Shown here one piece after another: positions 1-11,709 of a stretch of 64,000 bases of DNA. Numbering within the stretch: position 1 is the stretch's first letter; each line of letters begins with the position of its first letter. The position numbers and the translations under genes were made by a program. This DNA is from Cyanobium sp. ATX 6A2 (lineage in GTDB: Bacteria > Cyanobacteriota > Cyanobacteriia > PCC-6307 > Cyanobiaceae), in contig NZ_JAGQCU010000005.1 of assembly GCF_024346355.1 (NCBI RefSeq), positions 62,001 to 126,000 on the forward strand, read 5' to 3'. Below the pieces are notes generated by a model. The model was not told the origin of the DNA, searched no databases, and saw nothing but the letters and a program-made list of their open reading frames with translations.

Positions 1-490
1 GCAGATCGAAGGCCGCCGGCGGCTGGCGCAGGCCCACGAACACCTCCAGCAGCTCACCGGGCCCCAGCACCGGCTCACCGGGGGCCTGCACCGGCAGGGC
101 CGAGGCCTCCAGGGCCGCCAGCAGTTCAGGGTGAGCCACCAGGAGCTGGCGCAGCTCGGGGGAGAGCGTTCCACCGATGGCCTGCTCAGCCAGCAGGCAG
201 TTGATCCGACCCAGGGCCAGGAACACCTCCGGACCCGGGGAGGCGAGCTTGCCATTGCGCAGCATCGACAGCTGGGAGTTGTGCACCCGGCCCAGGTCGA
301 GCGCCTCCGCCAGCCCCGGCAACACCCGGTGACTCCAGCCATTGCGGCCATGCCACACGCGGATCAGGTGGGCGAAGGCCACCCGGCCAGCGGTGAGGTC
401 ATCCCGATAACCCACGGGGGTGCTCCAAGGTTCGGTTCGCAGATCCGGTTGGCGAATTTGGCTCGCAATCCGAATTCGTATTGCTACCAT
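1..490 (-). CDS. Conserved hypothetical protein with an HTH-like segment (3' end outside window)
   Basis: Reading the minus strand from the ATG at 490 gives an open frame to the window edge (about 163 residues visible, C-terminus missing). The segment around residues 66-95, containing VHNSQLSMLRNGKLASPGPE, has the spacing of an XRE-like helix-turn-helix, with a short recognition-helix-like stretch before the conserved-looking GKLASPGPEVF. I do not recognise a named family. The first 25 or so residues are basic and atypical, and a GTG near 415 (just before GYRDDLT) is an alternative start. It is divergent from desC with only 29 bases between the two ATGs, so the promoters must overlap. Role unknown; a DNA-binding function is inferred only. 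Confidence 0.6.
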   Translation of the reverse strand, partial: MVAIRIRIASQIRQPDLRTEPWSTPVGYRDDLTAGRVAFAHLIRVWHGRNGWSHRVLPGLAEALDLGRVHNSQLSMLRNGKLASPGPEVFLALGRINCLLAEQAIGGTLSPELRQLLVAHPELLAALEASALPVQAPGEPVLGPGELLEVFVGLRQPPAAFDL

Positions 491-519
491 CCTATCGATT
501 GATCAGGAGTCGGTCCGCT

Positions 520-1521
520 ATGGCCGCTACAACCGCCACACGATCGGGAACGCGCACCAGGGCCTCAGCCTCAGGCACCCGCCCCTCATCCCGTGGCACC
601 CGCAAGCCCGCCTTCATCAACGTCGGCGAGCGGGGCCTGCGCCGAGCCGAGGCCCTGCATCTGGCCCGCGTCGGCGAACCCGAGCCCAGCGTCAAGCGCG
701 GCACCCGCTGGGGCACCATCACCTACATGGTGACCATCCATGTGCTGGCCCTGGTGGCCCTGCTGCCCCGCTTCTGGAGCCTGCCCGCCGTGGCCAGCTT
801 CCTGGTGCTCTATTGGATCACCGCCTGCCTGGGCGTGACTCTCGGCTACCACCGCATGCTCAGCCACCGCGCCTTCCGCGTGCCCCACTGGCTGGAGCGC
901 TTCTTCACCACCTGCGGCGCCCTCAGCTGCCAGCACGGCCCGATCGACTGGGTGGGCCTGCACCGCCACCACCACAAGTTCTCCGACACCGACGTCGATC
1001 ACCACACCAGCCTGAAGGGCTTCTGGTGGAGCCACATGGGCTGGATGTTCCACACCATTCCCGCCATGTCGGCCGTGCCCCGGCTCACCGGCGATCTGGC
1101 CAGGGATCCTTACTACCGCTGGCTGAACAACTGGTTCCTGCTGCTGCAGCTGCCCCTGGCCGGTCTGCTGTTCTGGATCGGCACGGTGACCGGTGCCGGC
1201 GGCCTGGCCCTGGTGCTGTGGGGCATCCCCCTGCGCCTGGTGGTGGTGTACCACTGCACCTGGCTGGTGAATTCGGCCACCCACTGCTGGGGTGGCGTGC
1301 GCCACGCCAGCGGCGACAACTCCAAGAACAACTGGTGGGTGGCGGCACTCACCTTCGGCGAGGGCTGGCACAACAACCACCACGCCTTCCCCCACTCGGC
1401 CCGCCACGGCTTCGGCCCTCAGATCGACCTCACCTGGCAGCACATCCGGCTGATGCGCAGGCTGGGGCTGGCCAGGCAGGTGCGCCTGCCCGCGGCGGCG
1501 GCTCTGGGCTCACGGCGCTGA
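520..1521 (+). CDS. desC: Acyl-lipid/acyl-CoA delta-9 type fatty acid desaturase
   Basis: Membrane di-iron desaturase that introduces the first double bond into acyl chains of membrane lipids; 333 residues. The three histidine boxes are visible: HRMLSHR, HRHHH within WVGLHRHHHKFSDTD, and HNNHH within GEGWHNNHHAFPHSARHG. Hydrophobic spans precede and follow the central boxes, as expected for the four-helix membrane family. An AGGAG at 505-509 sits about 10 bases before the ATG at 520, which decides that start over an upstream in-frame TTG at 481. The N-terminal 40 residues are Ala/Thr/Arg-rich and probably disordered. A hairpin terminator follows the stop. In cyanobacteria desC is the constitutive first desaturase; that is family knowledge. 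Confidence 0.93.
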   Translation: MAATTATRSGTRTRASASGTRPSSRGTRKPAFINVGERGLRRAEALHLARVGEPEPSVKRGTRWGTITYMVTIHVLALVALLPRFWSLPAVASFLVLYWITACLGVTLGYHRMLSHRAFRVPHWLERFFTTCGALSCQHGPIDWVGLHRHHHKFSDTDVDHHTSLKGFWWSHMGWMFHTIPAMSAVPRLTGDLARDPYYRWLNNWFLLLQLPLAGLLFWIGTVTGAGGLALVLWGIPLRLVVVYHCTWLVNSATHCWGGVRHASGDNSKNNWWVAALTFGEGWHNNHHAFPHSARHGFGPQIDLTWQHIRLMRRLGLARQVRLPAAAALGSRR

Positions 1522-1601
1522 GCGTTCCCACCACGGCTGCTCACAGGAGCCACTGGTCACACCAGCAACCCCCCCAGCCCCGAACGCTGGGGGCGGGCTC
1601 A

Positions 1602-1632
1602 CCCCACACTCCACCCCGGGGTGTGGGGTTGC
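1602..1632 (+). terminator. Hairpin terminator downstream of desC
   Basis: CCCCACAC at 1602-1609 pairs with GTGTGGGG at 1621-1628 and is followed by TTGCTGTGTTTG. The stem is GC-rich and the T-tract is imperfect. It lies about 80 bases past the desC stop and before the rplI promoter. Confidence 0.6.
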
Positions 1633-1708
1633 TGTGTTTGTGGAGGCGGGATCGGCCACCCATGCCCTGGTGGCGGGGCTGCGTGCCTTCAGCGCACGAC
1701 CCCTGATC

Positions 1709-1714
1709 TAGGGT
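1709..1714 (+). promoter_or_regulatory. Candidate -10 box (TAGGGT) of rplI
   Basis: TAGGGT lies 38 bases before the rplI ATG and after the desC terminator. The same hexamer recurs before several gene starts in this window (11678, 38033, 55796), fitting a sigma-70-type -10 element. No clear -35 box is visible. Confidence 0.45.
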
Positions 1715-1752
1715 GGCCAATCGGCTCGTGATCCATTCCGCTCCCTAACTCC

Positions 1753-2211
1753 ATGGCCAAGCGCGTACAAGTCGTCCTCCAGGAAGACGTCCTCAGCCTG
1801 GGCAAGGACGGAGATCTGGTGGATGTGGCCCCCGGTTTCGCCCGCAACTTCCTGGTGCCCACCGGCAAGGCCGTGCCGGTGACGGCGGCTGTGATGCGCC
1901 AGGTTGAAGCCCGCCGGGCCAAGGAAGCCCAACGCCAGGCCGCCCTCAAGGCCGAAGCCGAGGCCTTCAGCACCGCCCTCGCCACCATCGGCCGCTTCAC
2001 CGTGAAGAAGCAGACCGGCGGTGACGACGTGCTGTTCGGCACCGTGACCAATGGCGACGTGGCCGAGGCCATCGAGGCCGCCACCAAGAAGGATGTGGAC
2101 CGGCGCTCCATCCTGGTGCCTGAGATCCACCGCACCGGCTCCTACAAGGTGCAGGTGAAGCTGCACCCCGAGGTGACCGCCGAAATCAACCTGGAAGTGC
2201 TCAGTCACTAA
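1753..2211 (+). CDS. rplI: 50S ribosomal protein L9
   Basis: L9 binds 23S rRNA near the base of the L1 stalk and projects from the large subunit. The 152-residue length is normal. The N-terminal domain carries the family pattern ([30 protein letters not shown] split over residues 4-33), followed by a charged connecting helix rich in Lys, Glu and Ala (about 48-75) and the C-terminal domain ending in INLEVLSH. It forms its own unit between two terminators and is followed by dnaB, an order common in cyanobacteria and many other bacteria. Confidence 0.97.
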   Translation: MAKRVQVVLQEDVLSLGKDGDLVDVAPGFARNFLVPTGKAVPVTAAVMRQVEARRAKEAQRQAALKAEAEAFSTALATIGRFTVKKQTGGDDVLFGTVTNGDVAEAIEAATKKDVDRRSILVPEIHRTGSYKVQVKLHPEVTAEINLEVLSH

Positions 2212-2290
2212 GCCCCCGCCTTCACGCTGCAGCAGATCAGCTGAGCACTGCTCAGATCAAGGCTCAGTTCAACGGCTCCGATCAACTGCC

Positions 2291-2321
2291 AGCCACCCCC
2301 CACCGCTGGGGTGGCTTTTTG
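2291..2321 (+). terminator. Rho-independent terminator after rplI
   Basis: AGCCACCCC at 2291-2299 pairs perfectly with GGGGTGGCT at 2308-2316 and is followed directly by a T run (TTTTT ending near 2320). It lies 80 bases after the rplI stop and before dnaB, so dnaB probably has its own promoter. Confidence 0.88.
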
Positions 2322-2427
2322 CTGGCAACACCATGGACAGTGCCAGAGCGCTGGTCAAAGCAGCTGCCAGCCGGCAGAGTGAACAACCCGGCAGCTGCAC
2401 CCGGTCACCCCGCATCCCTGTTCGCCG

Positions 2428-3812
2428 ATGGTGAGCGTTCCCCTCCACCCCAAAGGCCGCGACGGGGCCAGCGACGAGGCCCGCTTCGAGGCCCTGCCCG
2501 ATTCGGTGCCCCCCCAGAATCTGGAGGCCGAAGAGGCGGTGCTGGGCGGCATCCTGCTCGATCCCGAGGCCATTGCCCGGATCGCCGATGTGCTGCGGCC
2601 GGAGGCCTTCTATCTCAGCGCCCATCGGGAGATCTATCGCACCGCCCTGATGCTCAACAGCCAGGGCAAACCCACCGACCTCACCGCCATGACCGCCTGG
2701 TTGGCGGACACGGGGTCGCTGGAGAAGGTGGGCGGCAGCAGCCGGCTGGTGGAGCTGGTGGAGCGCATCACCTCCACCGCCTCGATCGACCAGGTGGCCC
2801 GCCTGGTGATGGACAAATTCCTGCGGCGCCAGCTGATCCGCTCCGGCAACGAGGTGATCGCCCTCGGCTTCGATCAGAGCAAGCCGATGGAGATGGTGCT
2901 CGACGAGGCCGAGCAGAAGATCTTCGCCATCAGTCAGGAGAAACCTTCGGTGGGGCTGACGCCCACCGCTGAGATCCTCACCTCCACCTTCAACGAGATC
3001 GAGAGCCGCTCCCTGGGCACCGCGGTGGCCGGCCTGCCGGTGAACTTCTACGACCTCGATGCCATCACCCAGGGGCTGCAGCGCAGCGACCTGATCATCG
3101 TGGCCGGCCGGCCGGCGATGGGCAAAACCTCGATCGTGCTCAACATCGCCAAGAACGTGGCCCAGCTGCACGGCCTGCCGGTGTGTGTGTTCAGCCTGGA
3201 GATGAGCAAGGAGCAGCTCACCTACCGGCTGCTGTCGATGGAAGTGGGGATCGAGAGCGGCCGGCTGCGCACCGGCCGGCTGCAGCAGGAGGAATGGCCC
3301 CTGCTGGGCCAGGGCATCAACACCCTCGGGCAACTGCCGCTGTTCATCGACGACAAGCCCAATGCCGGCGTGCTGGAGATGCGCTCCCTGTGCCGGCGGC
3401 TGATGGCCGAACAGGGCCGAGAACTGGGCCTGGTGGTGATCGACTACCTGCAGCTGATGGAGGGCTCCACCCCCGACAACCGGGTGCAGGAGCTGTCGCG
3501 TATCACCCGCGGCCTCAAGGGCCTGGCCCGGGAACTGCACGTGCCGGTGATCGCCCTCTCCCAGCTCAGCCGGGGGGTGGAATCGCGCACCAACAAGCGA
3601 CCGATGCTCAGCGACCTGCGCGAATCGGGGTCGATCGAGCAGGACGCCGACCTGGTGCTGATGATCTACCGCGACGAGTACTACAACCCGGAAACAGCCG
3701 ATCGCGGCATCACCGAGGTGATCGTGACCAAGCACCGCAACGGTCCGGTGGGCACGGTGAAGCTGCTGTTCGAGCCCCAGTTCACCCGCTTCCGCAACCT
3801 GGCGGCACCCTG

Positions 3813-3813
<1 letters not shown>
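2428..3813 (+). CDS. dnaB: Replicative DNA helicase DnaB
   Basis: Hexameric 5'-3' helicase that unwinds the replication fork and recruits primase. The 461 residues contain the N-terminal DnaB domain (about 25-130) and the RecA-like motor domain with Walker A GRPAMGKTS at 227-235, the LVVIDYLQLM Walker B, and the SQLSRGVESR arginine region near the C-terminus. Some cyanobacterial dnaB genes carry an intein; the motor domain here is continuous and of normal length. The stop codon overlaps the ATG of the next gene by one base. Confidence 0.97.
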
Positions 3814-6442
<2,629 letters not shown>

Positions 6443-6455
6443 TGACACGCTGCCC

Positions 6456-7355
6456 ATGACTGCCCTCGACCTGCTCAGCGAGCACCGCTGCTTCGGCGGG
6501 CTGCAGCGCCGCTACCGGCACCAGTCGCCATCGCTGCAGTGCGCGATGACGCTGGGGGTGTTTCTGCCGCCGACCGCCCTGGCCGCCGACGCCCAGGCTC
6601 CGGCGCGGCCGGTGCCGGCCCTGTGGTGGCTCTCCGGGCTCACCTGCAGCGATGAGAACGCCGTCCAGAAGGCCGGCGCCCAGCGCCTGGCGGCGGAGCT
6701 GGGACTGGCGCTGATCACCCCCGACACCAGCCCCCGCGGTGCGGCGGTGCCCGACGATCCCGACGGGGCCTGGGACTTCGGCCATGGCGCCGGCTTCTAC
6801 GTGGATGCCACGCAGGAACCCTGGGCGCGCCACTACCGCATGCACACCTATGTGGTGGAGGAACTGCCGGCGCTGCTGGAGGCGGGGCTGCCCCTGGATC
6901 CGGCGCGCCGCGGCATCAGCGGTCACTCGATGGGCGGCCACGGCGCTCTGGTGGGCGCCATGCGCCATCCGGGCCGCTACGCGTCGGTGTCGGCCTTCGC
7001 GCCGATCAGCCAGCCCAGCCGCTGCCCGTGGGGGCGCAAGGCGTTCGGCCACCTGCTCGGCCCCGATCCCCAGACCTGGCAGGCCTGGGATGCCAGCCAG
7101 CTGCTGGCCAGCGGGCAGGGCCCGGTGGGGCCCGATGGCGCCGCCCTGCCGCTGCTGGTGGATCAGGGCCTGGCCGATCCCTTCCTGGAGGAGCAGCTGC
7201 TGCCCGAGGCCCTGGAGGCGGCCGCTGCCGCCAGCGGTCATCCGCTGACCCTGCGCCGCCAGGAGGGCTACGACCACAGCTACTTCTTCGTGGCCAGCTT
7301 CATCGGCGACCACCTGCGCCACCACGCCGCGGCCCTGCTGGGAGCTGCGCCTTAG
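6456..7355 (+). CDS. fghA: S-formylglutathione hydrolase
   Basis: Serine hydrolase of the esterase D family that splits S-formylglutathione into formate and glutathione. The 299 residues form one alpha/beta-hydrolase domain with the nucleophile elbow GHSMGGHGA and the C-terminal catalytic histidine in GYDHSYFF. The oxyanion-side motif WWLSGLTCSDEN is typical of the family. The gene follows adhC by 13 bases, so the two formaldehyde detoxification steps are probably co-transcribed. Also called frmB in enterobacteria. Confidence 0.94.
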   Translation: MTALDLLSEHRCFGGLQRRYRHQSPSLQCAMTLGVFLPPTALAADAQAPARPVPALWWLSGLTCSDENAVQKAGAQRLAAELGLALITPDTSPRGAAVPDDPDGAWDFGHGAGFYVDATQEPWARHYRMHTYVVEELPALLEAGLPLDPARRGISGHSMGGHGALVGAMRHPGRYASVSAFAPISQPSRCPWGRKAFGHLLGPDPQTWQAWDASQLLASGQGPVGPDGAALPLLVDQGLADPFLEEQLLPEALEAAAAASGHPLTLRRQEGYDHSYFFVASFIGDHLRHHAAALLGAAP

Positions 7356-7364
7356 CCTGGCTCG

Positions 7365-9341
7365 ATGGCACCGATGGCAGATCCCCTCTCCTCCGGCCCC
7401 CCCACCGAGCAGTTCGACGTGATCGTGGTGGGCGGCGGTCATGCCGGCTGCGAGGCGGCAATCGCCGCCGCCCGGCTGGGCCTGTCCACGGCCCTCTTCA
7501 CCCTCAACCTCGACCGCATCGCCTGGCAGCCCTGCAACCCGGCGGTGGGCGGTCCGGCCAAGAGCCAGCTGGTGCATGAGGTGGATGCCCTGGGCGGCGT
7601 GATCGGGCGGCTGGCCGATGCCACCGCCCTGCAGAAGCGGGTGCTCAACGCCAGCCGCGGCCCGGCCGTGTGGGCCCTGCGGGCCCAGACCGACAAGCGG
7701 CAGTACGCCCGCCAGATGCTGCAGCTGCTTCAGCACACCCCAAACCTGGCCCTGCGCGAGGCGATGGTGACGGGGCTGGAGATCGAGGGCGACGCCGATG
7801 GCGGCGGCGAGCGCTGGACCCCGCTGCAGAGTGCGGCGGCGCGGATCACCGGCGTGCGCACCTACTTCGGCAGCGTCTACGCCGCCCGGGCGGTGGTGCT
7901 CACCACCGGCACCTTCCTGGGCGGCCAGATCTGGGTGGGCACCCAGTCGATGAGCGCCGGCCGGGCGGGCGAACAGGCCTCCGAGGGACTCACCGAGGCG
8001 CTGCAGCGGCTGGGCTTCGCCACCGACCGCCTCAAAACCGGCACCCCGGCCCGGGTGGACCGGCGCAGCATCGCCCTCGACCAGCTGGAGGAGCAGCCCA
8101 GCGACGCGGCCGATCGCTTCTTCTCCTTTGATCCGGCCGCCCGGGTGAGCGGTGAGCAGATGAGCTGCCACATCACCCGCACCACCGCCGCCACCCACCA
8201 GCTGATTCGCGACAACCTGCACCTCACGCCGATCTACGGCGGCTTCATCGACAGCAAGGGCCCCCGCTACTGCCCCTCGATCGAAGACAAGATCGTGCGC
8301 TTCGCCGAAAAGGACAGCCACCAGATCTTCCTGGAGCCCGAGGGACGCGACACTCCCGAGATCTACGTGCAGGGCTTCTCCACCGGCCTGCCGGAGCGGC
8401 TGCAGCTGGAGCTGCTGCGCACGTTGCCGGGGCTGGAGCACTGCGTGATGCTGCGGCCCGCCTACGCCGTGGACTACGACTATCTGCCCGCCACCCAGCT
8501 CAGGCCGTCACTGGAGACCAAGCGGGTGGCCGGGCTGTTCACGGCCGGCCAGCTCAACGGCACCACCGGCTACGAGGAGGCCGCCGCCCAGGGGCTGGTG
8601 GCCGGCCTCAACGCCGCCCGGCTGGTGCGCGGCCAGGAGCCGGTGCACTTCCCCCGTGAGGGCAGCTACATCGGCACCATGATCGACGACCTGATCAGCA
8701 AGGATCTGCGCGAGCCCTACCGGGTGCTCACCAGCCGCAGCGAATACCGCCTGGTGCTGCGGGGCGACAACGCCGACCGCCGCCTCACCCCCCTGGGCCG
8801 CGAGCTGGGCCTGATTGATGAGCGCCGCTGGGCGATCTACACCGCCAAGCAGGAGGCGATCACGGCCGAGAAGCACCGGCTGGACACGGTGCGCCTGAAG
8901 GCGACGGACCCCGCCGCCGCCGCGGTGCAGGAGCAGACCGGTGCGTCCATCAAGGGCTCGATCACCCTGGCGGAACTGTTGCGCCGGCCCGGCTTCCACG
9001 CCGCCGACCTGGTGCGCCACGGCCTGGCCGCTGCCGCCCTGCCCGCCGACGTGCGCGAGGGCGCGGAGATCGACATCAAGTACAGCGGCTACCTGGCCCG
9101 CCAGCAGCAGCAGATCGAGCGCGTGAAGGAGCAGGAACACCGGCCCATCCCGGCGGATGTCGACTACGCCGCCATCGCCACCCTCTCCCGCGAAGCGCGC
9201 GAGAAACTCGCCGCCGTGCGGCCCCTCACCCTCGGCCAGGCGGGCCGGTTGGCCGGCGTGAGCCCCGCCGATGTGACCGCCCTGATGCTCTGGCTGGAGC
9301 TGAACCGCCGCCGGCTGAGCCTCAGCAGCAGCCCATGCTGA
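7365..9341 (+). CDS. mnmG: tRNA uridine-34 5-carboxymethylaminomethyl modification enzyme MnmG (GidA)
   Basis: FAD enzyme that, with MnmE, modifies the wobble uridine of several tRNAs. The 658 residues show the FAD dinucleotide fold [12 protein letters not shown], the [22 protein letters not shown] signature (read in two parts), [13 protein letters not shown], and the C-terminal helical domain ending near [12 protein letters not shown] second ATG three codons downstream is equally possible as the start. It begins 10 bases after fghA, and its 3' end overlaps the following sulfotransferase-like gene by 7 bases, so the run from adhC may be read as one transcript. Confidence 0.96.
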   Translation: MAPMADPLSSGPPTEQFDVIVVGGGHAGCEAAIAAARLGLSTALFTLNLDRIAWQPCNPAVGGPAKSQLVHEVDALGGVIGRLADATALQKRVLNASRGPAVWALRAQTDKRQYARQMLQLLQHTPNLALREAMVTGLEIEGDADGGGERWTPLQSAAARITGVRTYFGSVYAARAVVLTTGTFLGGQIWVGTQSMSAGRAGEQASEGLTEALQRLGFATDRLKTGTPARVDRRSIALDQLEEQPSDAADRFFSFDPAARVSGEQMSCHITRTTAATHQLIRDNLHLTPIYGGFIDSKGPRYCPSIEDKIVRFAEKDSHQIFLEPEGRDTPEIYVQGFSTGLPERLQLELLRTLPGLEHCVMLRPAYAVDYDYLPATQLRPSLETKRVAGLFTAGQLNGTTGYEEAAAQGLVAGLNAARLVRGQEPVHFPREGSYIGTMIDDLISKDLREPYRVLTSRSEYRLVLRGDNADRRLTPLGRELGLIDERRWAIYTAKQEAITAEKHRLDTVRLKATDPAAAAVQEQTGASIKGSITLAELLRRPGFHAADLVRHGLAAAALPADVREGAEIDIKYSGYLARQQQQIERVKEQEHRPIPADVDYAAIATLSREAREKLAAVRPLTLGQAGRLAGVSPADVTALMLWLELNRRRLSLSSSPC

Positions 9342-10024
9342 TCTGCCATCGCCACCGGTTCATCTTCCTGAAAACCCAGAAAACGGCGGGCACCGCCATC
9401 GAAATCGCCCTGCGCTCGCTGATGGACAGGGGCGATGTGATCACGCCGATCTCCCGGGAGGATGAGCAACTCAGCCGCCAGCTGGGCTATGCGGGCCCGC
9501 GCAACTTCCGTGCCCCCCTGCATCGCTACTCCGGCACCGACCTGGTGCGGCTGGTGGGGCGAGCCAGGCTCAAGAAGCGCTTCTACAATCACATTCCGGC
9601 AGCGCAGGTGAAGGCCCAGCTCCCTGCCCCGATCTGGGACGGCTACCTGAAGATCAGCGTTGAGCGCAATCCGTTCGACAAGGCGATCAGCAGCTACTAC
9701 TGGCGCACGCGCAAGCAACAGCAGGCCCCACCGATCGCCGCGTATCTGCGCAGCTGCCCGCGATCGGAACTCTCCAACTGGGACATCTACACCATCAACG
9801 ACAGGCCTGTCACCGATGTGATGCTGCACTACGAAACGCTGGCGGCGGAGCTTCTCGCTCTCTCGCAGCGCCTGGCTCTGGAGCACCCTCTCACCCTGCC
9901 GGCACAGCGGCCCAAGGGCCAGCACCGCCGCGACTCACGGCCCTGGCAGCAGGTGCTTGACGCCGCCAGCCAGGAGCGCATCCGCGAGATCTGCGCCCGC
10001 GAAATCGAGGCGTTCCACTATTGA
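9335..10024 (+). CDS. Sulfotransferase-like protein
   Basis: 229 residues. The N-terminal [15 protein letters not shown] matches the 5'-phosphosulfate loop of membrane-type sulfotransferases (K-T-x-K-T-A-G-T), and [17 protein letters not shown] matches the 3'-phosphate-binding R-N-P-x-x-R/K-x-x-S element. These together support a PAPS-dependent sulfotransferase of the Sulfotransfer_2 kind acting on a carbohydrate, but the acceptor is not predictable. The frame overlaps mnmG by 7 bases and the following glycosyltransferase-like gene by 4, so the three are tightly linked. Confidence 0.72.
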   Translation: MLICHRHRFIFLKTQKTAGTAIEIALRSLMDRGDVITPISREDEQLSRQLGYAGPRNFRAPLHRYSGTDLVRLVGRARLKKRFYNHIPAAQVKAQLPAPIWDGYLKISVERNPFDKAISSYYWRTRKQQQAPPIAAYLRSCPRSELSNWDIYTINDRPVTDVMLHYETLAAELLALSQRLALEHPLTLPAQRPKGQHRRDSRPWQQVLDAASQERIREICAREIEAFHY

Positions 10025-10830
10025 CAACCACGAAGCTGATTCTGTGCATCAAGTGGGGCGCGAAATATGGCGCCACCTATGTCAACCGACTGCAGCGCAT
10101 GGTGGCGCGCCACATCACACCGCCGTTCCAGCTGGTGTGCTTCACCGACGATGCCGATGGCATCGACCCGGCCATCCGCACCCTGCCCCTGCCCGAACTG
10201 GGCTGTGAGGAACCGCAGCGCACCCGCGGCAAGTGGCGCAAGCTGGCCCTCTGGGGCAGACAGCTGGATGGACTGGAGGGGCTGGCAGGCACGGCCCTGT
10301 TCGTGGACCTGGATTCGGTGATCGTGGGCGACATCGATGCTTACTTCAGCTACGGCGCCCCGGATGCCGTGATCCTGGAACGCAACTGGTCACGCCCCCT
10401 CAGCGGCCTGGGTCAAACCTCGGTGTTTCGCTTCCCCATCGGCTCCCATCCTGAGATCCTGGACCGTTTCCGGCGGGACCCGCAGGCGATCGCCGACCGC
10501 TTCCGCTATGAGCAGCACTTCGTGACCGCCTGTCTGGGCGATCAGCTGCGCTTCTGGCCCCGGGGCTGGACGCGCCATTTCCGGCTCCACTGCCTGGGCC
10601 CACTCCCTCTGCGCTATCTGCGGCCAGCGCGGCTGCCTGCCGGCAGCAGGATCATCACCTTTCCCGGGGGGCCCAACCCGGGTGATGTGAGGGTCGGGCG
10701 ATGGAAAGCCGATTCCCCCCCCTACGCCGGACGGTGGGCCCATCTGCGGCGTCAGCTGAGCCAGGGCACCTGGGGGGGACTGCGCCGGTTCGCCATGCCG
10801 GTGCCCTGGATCGACCGGCACTGGACCTGA
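10021..10830 (+). CDS. Glycosyltransferase-like protein
   Basis: 269 residues starting at a TTG that overlaps the preceding stop (TTGA). The core FVDLDSVIVGDIDAY contains a D-x-D element typical of nucleotide-sugar glycosyltransferases of the GT-A fold, and the opening LCIKWGAKYGATYVNRL resembles families that read a cell-surface glycan acceptor. RGKWRKLALW and GVLQ-type bulky residues follow. The C-terminal LPAGSRIITFPGGPNPGD is compatible with the same fold. Because sulfotransferase-type genes lie on both sides, a role in making a sulfated glycan is plausible. Donor and acceptor unknown. Confidence 0.65.
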   Translation: MTTTKLILCIKWGAKYGATYVNRLQRMVARHITPPFQLVCFTDDADGIDPAIRTLPLPELGCEEPQRTRGKWRKLALWGRQLDGLEGLAGTALFVDLDSVIVGDIDAYFSYGAPDAVILERNWSRPLSGLGQTSVFRFPIGSHPEILDRFRRDPQAIADRFRYEQHFVTACLGDQLRFWPRGWTRHFRLHCLGPLPLRYLRPARLPAGSRIITFPGGPNPGDVRVGRWKADSPPYAGRWAHLRRQLSQGTWGGLRRFAMPVPWIDRHWT

Positions 10831-10856
10831 GGGAGATCACGCGAGGAGGCAGAACG

Positions 10857-11609
10857 ATGCGCAGACTCTGGCGACCACCCCTGCGGGGGAGCATCCATGT
10901 GTGCGGCTGCGGCCACTCCGGCACCTCGATCCTCACCCGCCTGGTGGGGGCCCACTCCCGGATCCACGCGATCGCCGGGGAAACCGGTGTGGCCAAGAAG
11001 GAGCGCTATGGCCGCTACCGCCTCGCCCTGGAGCAGTTCTGGAGTGCCACTGAGGCGGCGGGAGCCGATCTGTGGGTGGAGAAAACGCCCAAGCATGTGC
11101 GCCACCTCGGCTTCATCCTCGGCGCCGCTCCCGCCTCCCGCATCCTGTTGATCTGCCGCCATCCCCTGGACACGGTGGCGTCGCTGAAGCGGCGCTACGG
11201 CCGCCTGGGCAAAGGGCTGCGCCGCTGGAAACAGGACAATGGCCGGGTGCTGCACTGGCGCGCCCATCCCCAAGTGCTGGTGGTGCGTTACGAGCGGCTG
11301 GTGCAGAGCCCCCAGAGCTGCCTGGAAGAGGTGATGGGCTTCGTGGGCCTGGGCTTTGAAGCTGAGCAGCTCGCCTACCACCAGCAACCGGTGCAGTGGT
11401 ACGGGGGCACCGGCCAGGAGCAGGCCGCCGCCGCCCGCAGCGAGCACGACCTGGCGGGGCTGAGCCACGTGGTCCACCGCAACCGGCAGATCAACCAACC
11501 GCTGTTCGACAACACCGGCACCTACCGCCAGCACCTCGACGCCAAGGAGATCGCACGGGTGCAACGGTCGTGCTCCAGGCTCGCAGCAGCACTGGGCTAC
11601 AGCCTCTGA
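10857..11609 (+). CDS. PAPS-dependent sulfotransferase family protein
   Basis: Start chosen at the ATG at 10857, preceded by GAGGAGG near 10842-10848. The 250 residues contain the 5'-phosphosulfate loop CGCGHSGTSILTRLVGAHS near the N-terminus and the 3'-phosphate motif ILLICRHPLDTVASLKRRYG about 75 residues later. LVVRYERLVQSPQSCLEEVMGFVGL is a typical C-terminal region of sulfotransferases. It lies 26 bases after the glycosyltransferase-like gene. The acceptor may be a polysaccharide or a lipid; nothing in the sequence decides it. Confidence 0.78.
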   Translation: MRRLWRPPLRGSIHVCGCGHSGTSILTRLVGAHSRIHAIAGETGVAKKERYGRYRLALEQFWSATEAAGADLWVEKTPKHVRHLGFILGAAPASRILLICRHPLDTVASLKRRYGRLGKGLRRWKQDNGRVLHWRAHPQVLVVRYERLVQSPQSCLEEVMGFVGLGFEAEQLAYHQQPVQWYGGTGQEQAAAARSEHDLAGLSHVVHRNRQINQPLFDNTGTYRQHLDAKEIARVQRSCSRLAAALGYSL

Positions 11610-11677
11610 CCACGGGCACCGTCACCGCGGTGGTTGTCCCAGCAGCCGGCAGCGTCGTCAAATCAGGCCCATACCGG

Positions 11678-11683
11678 TAGGGT
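11678..11683 (+). promoter_or_regulatory. Candidate -10 box (TAGGGT)
   Basis: TAGGGT 26 bases before the GTG of the PilP/GspC-like gene, in the only sizeable gap after the sulfotransferase. It would start a new transcription unit. No convincing -35 element is seen. Confidence 0.4.
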
Positions 11684-11709
11684 GAGCACCAAATTTCTGG
11701 TAGCGGGCC

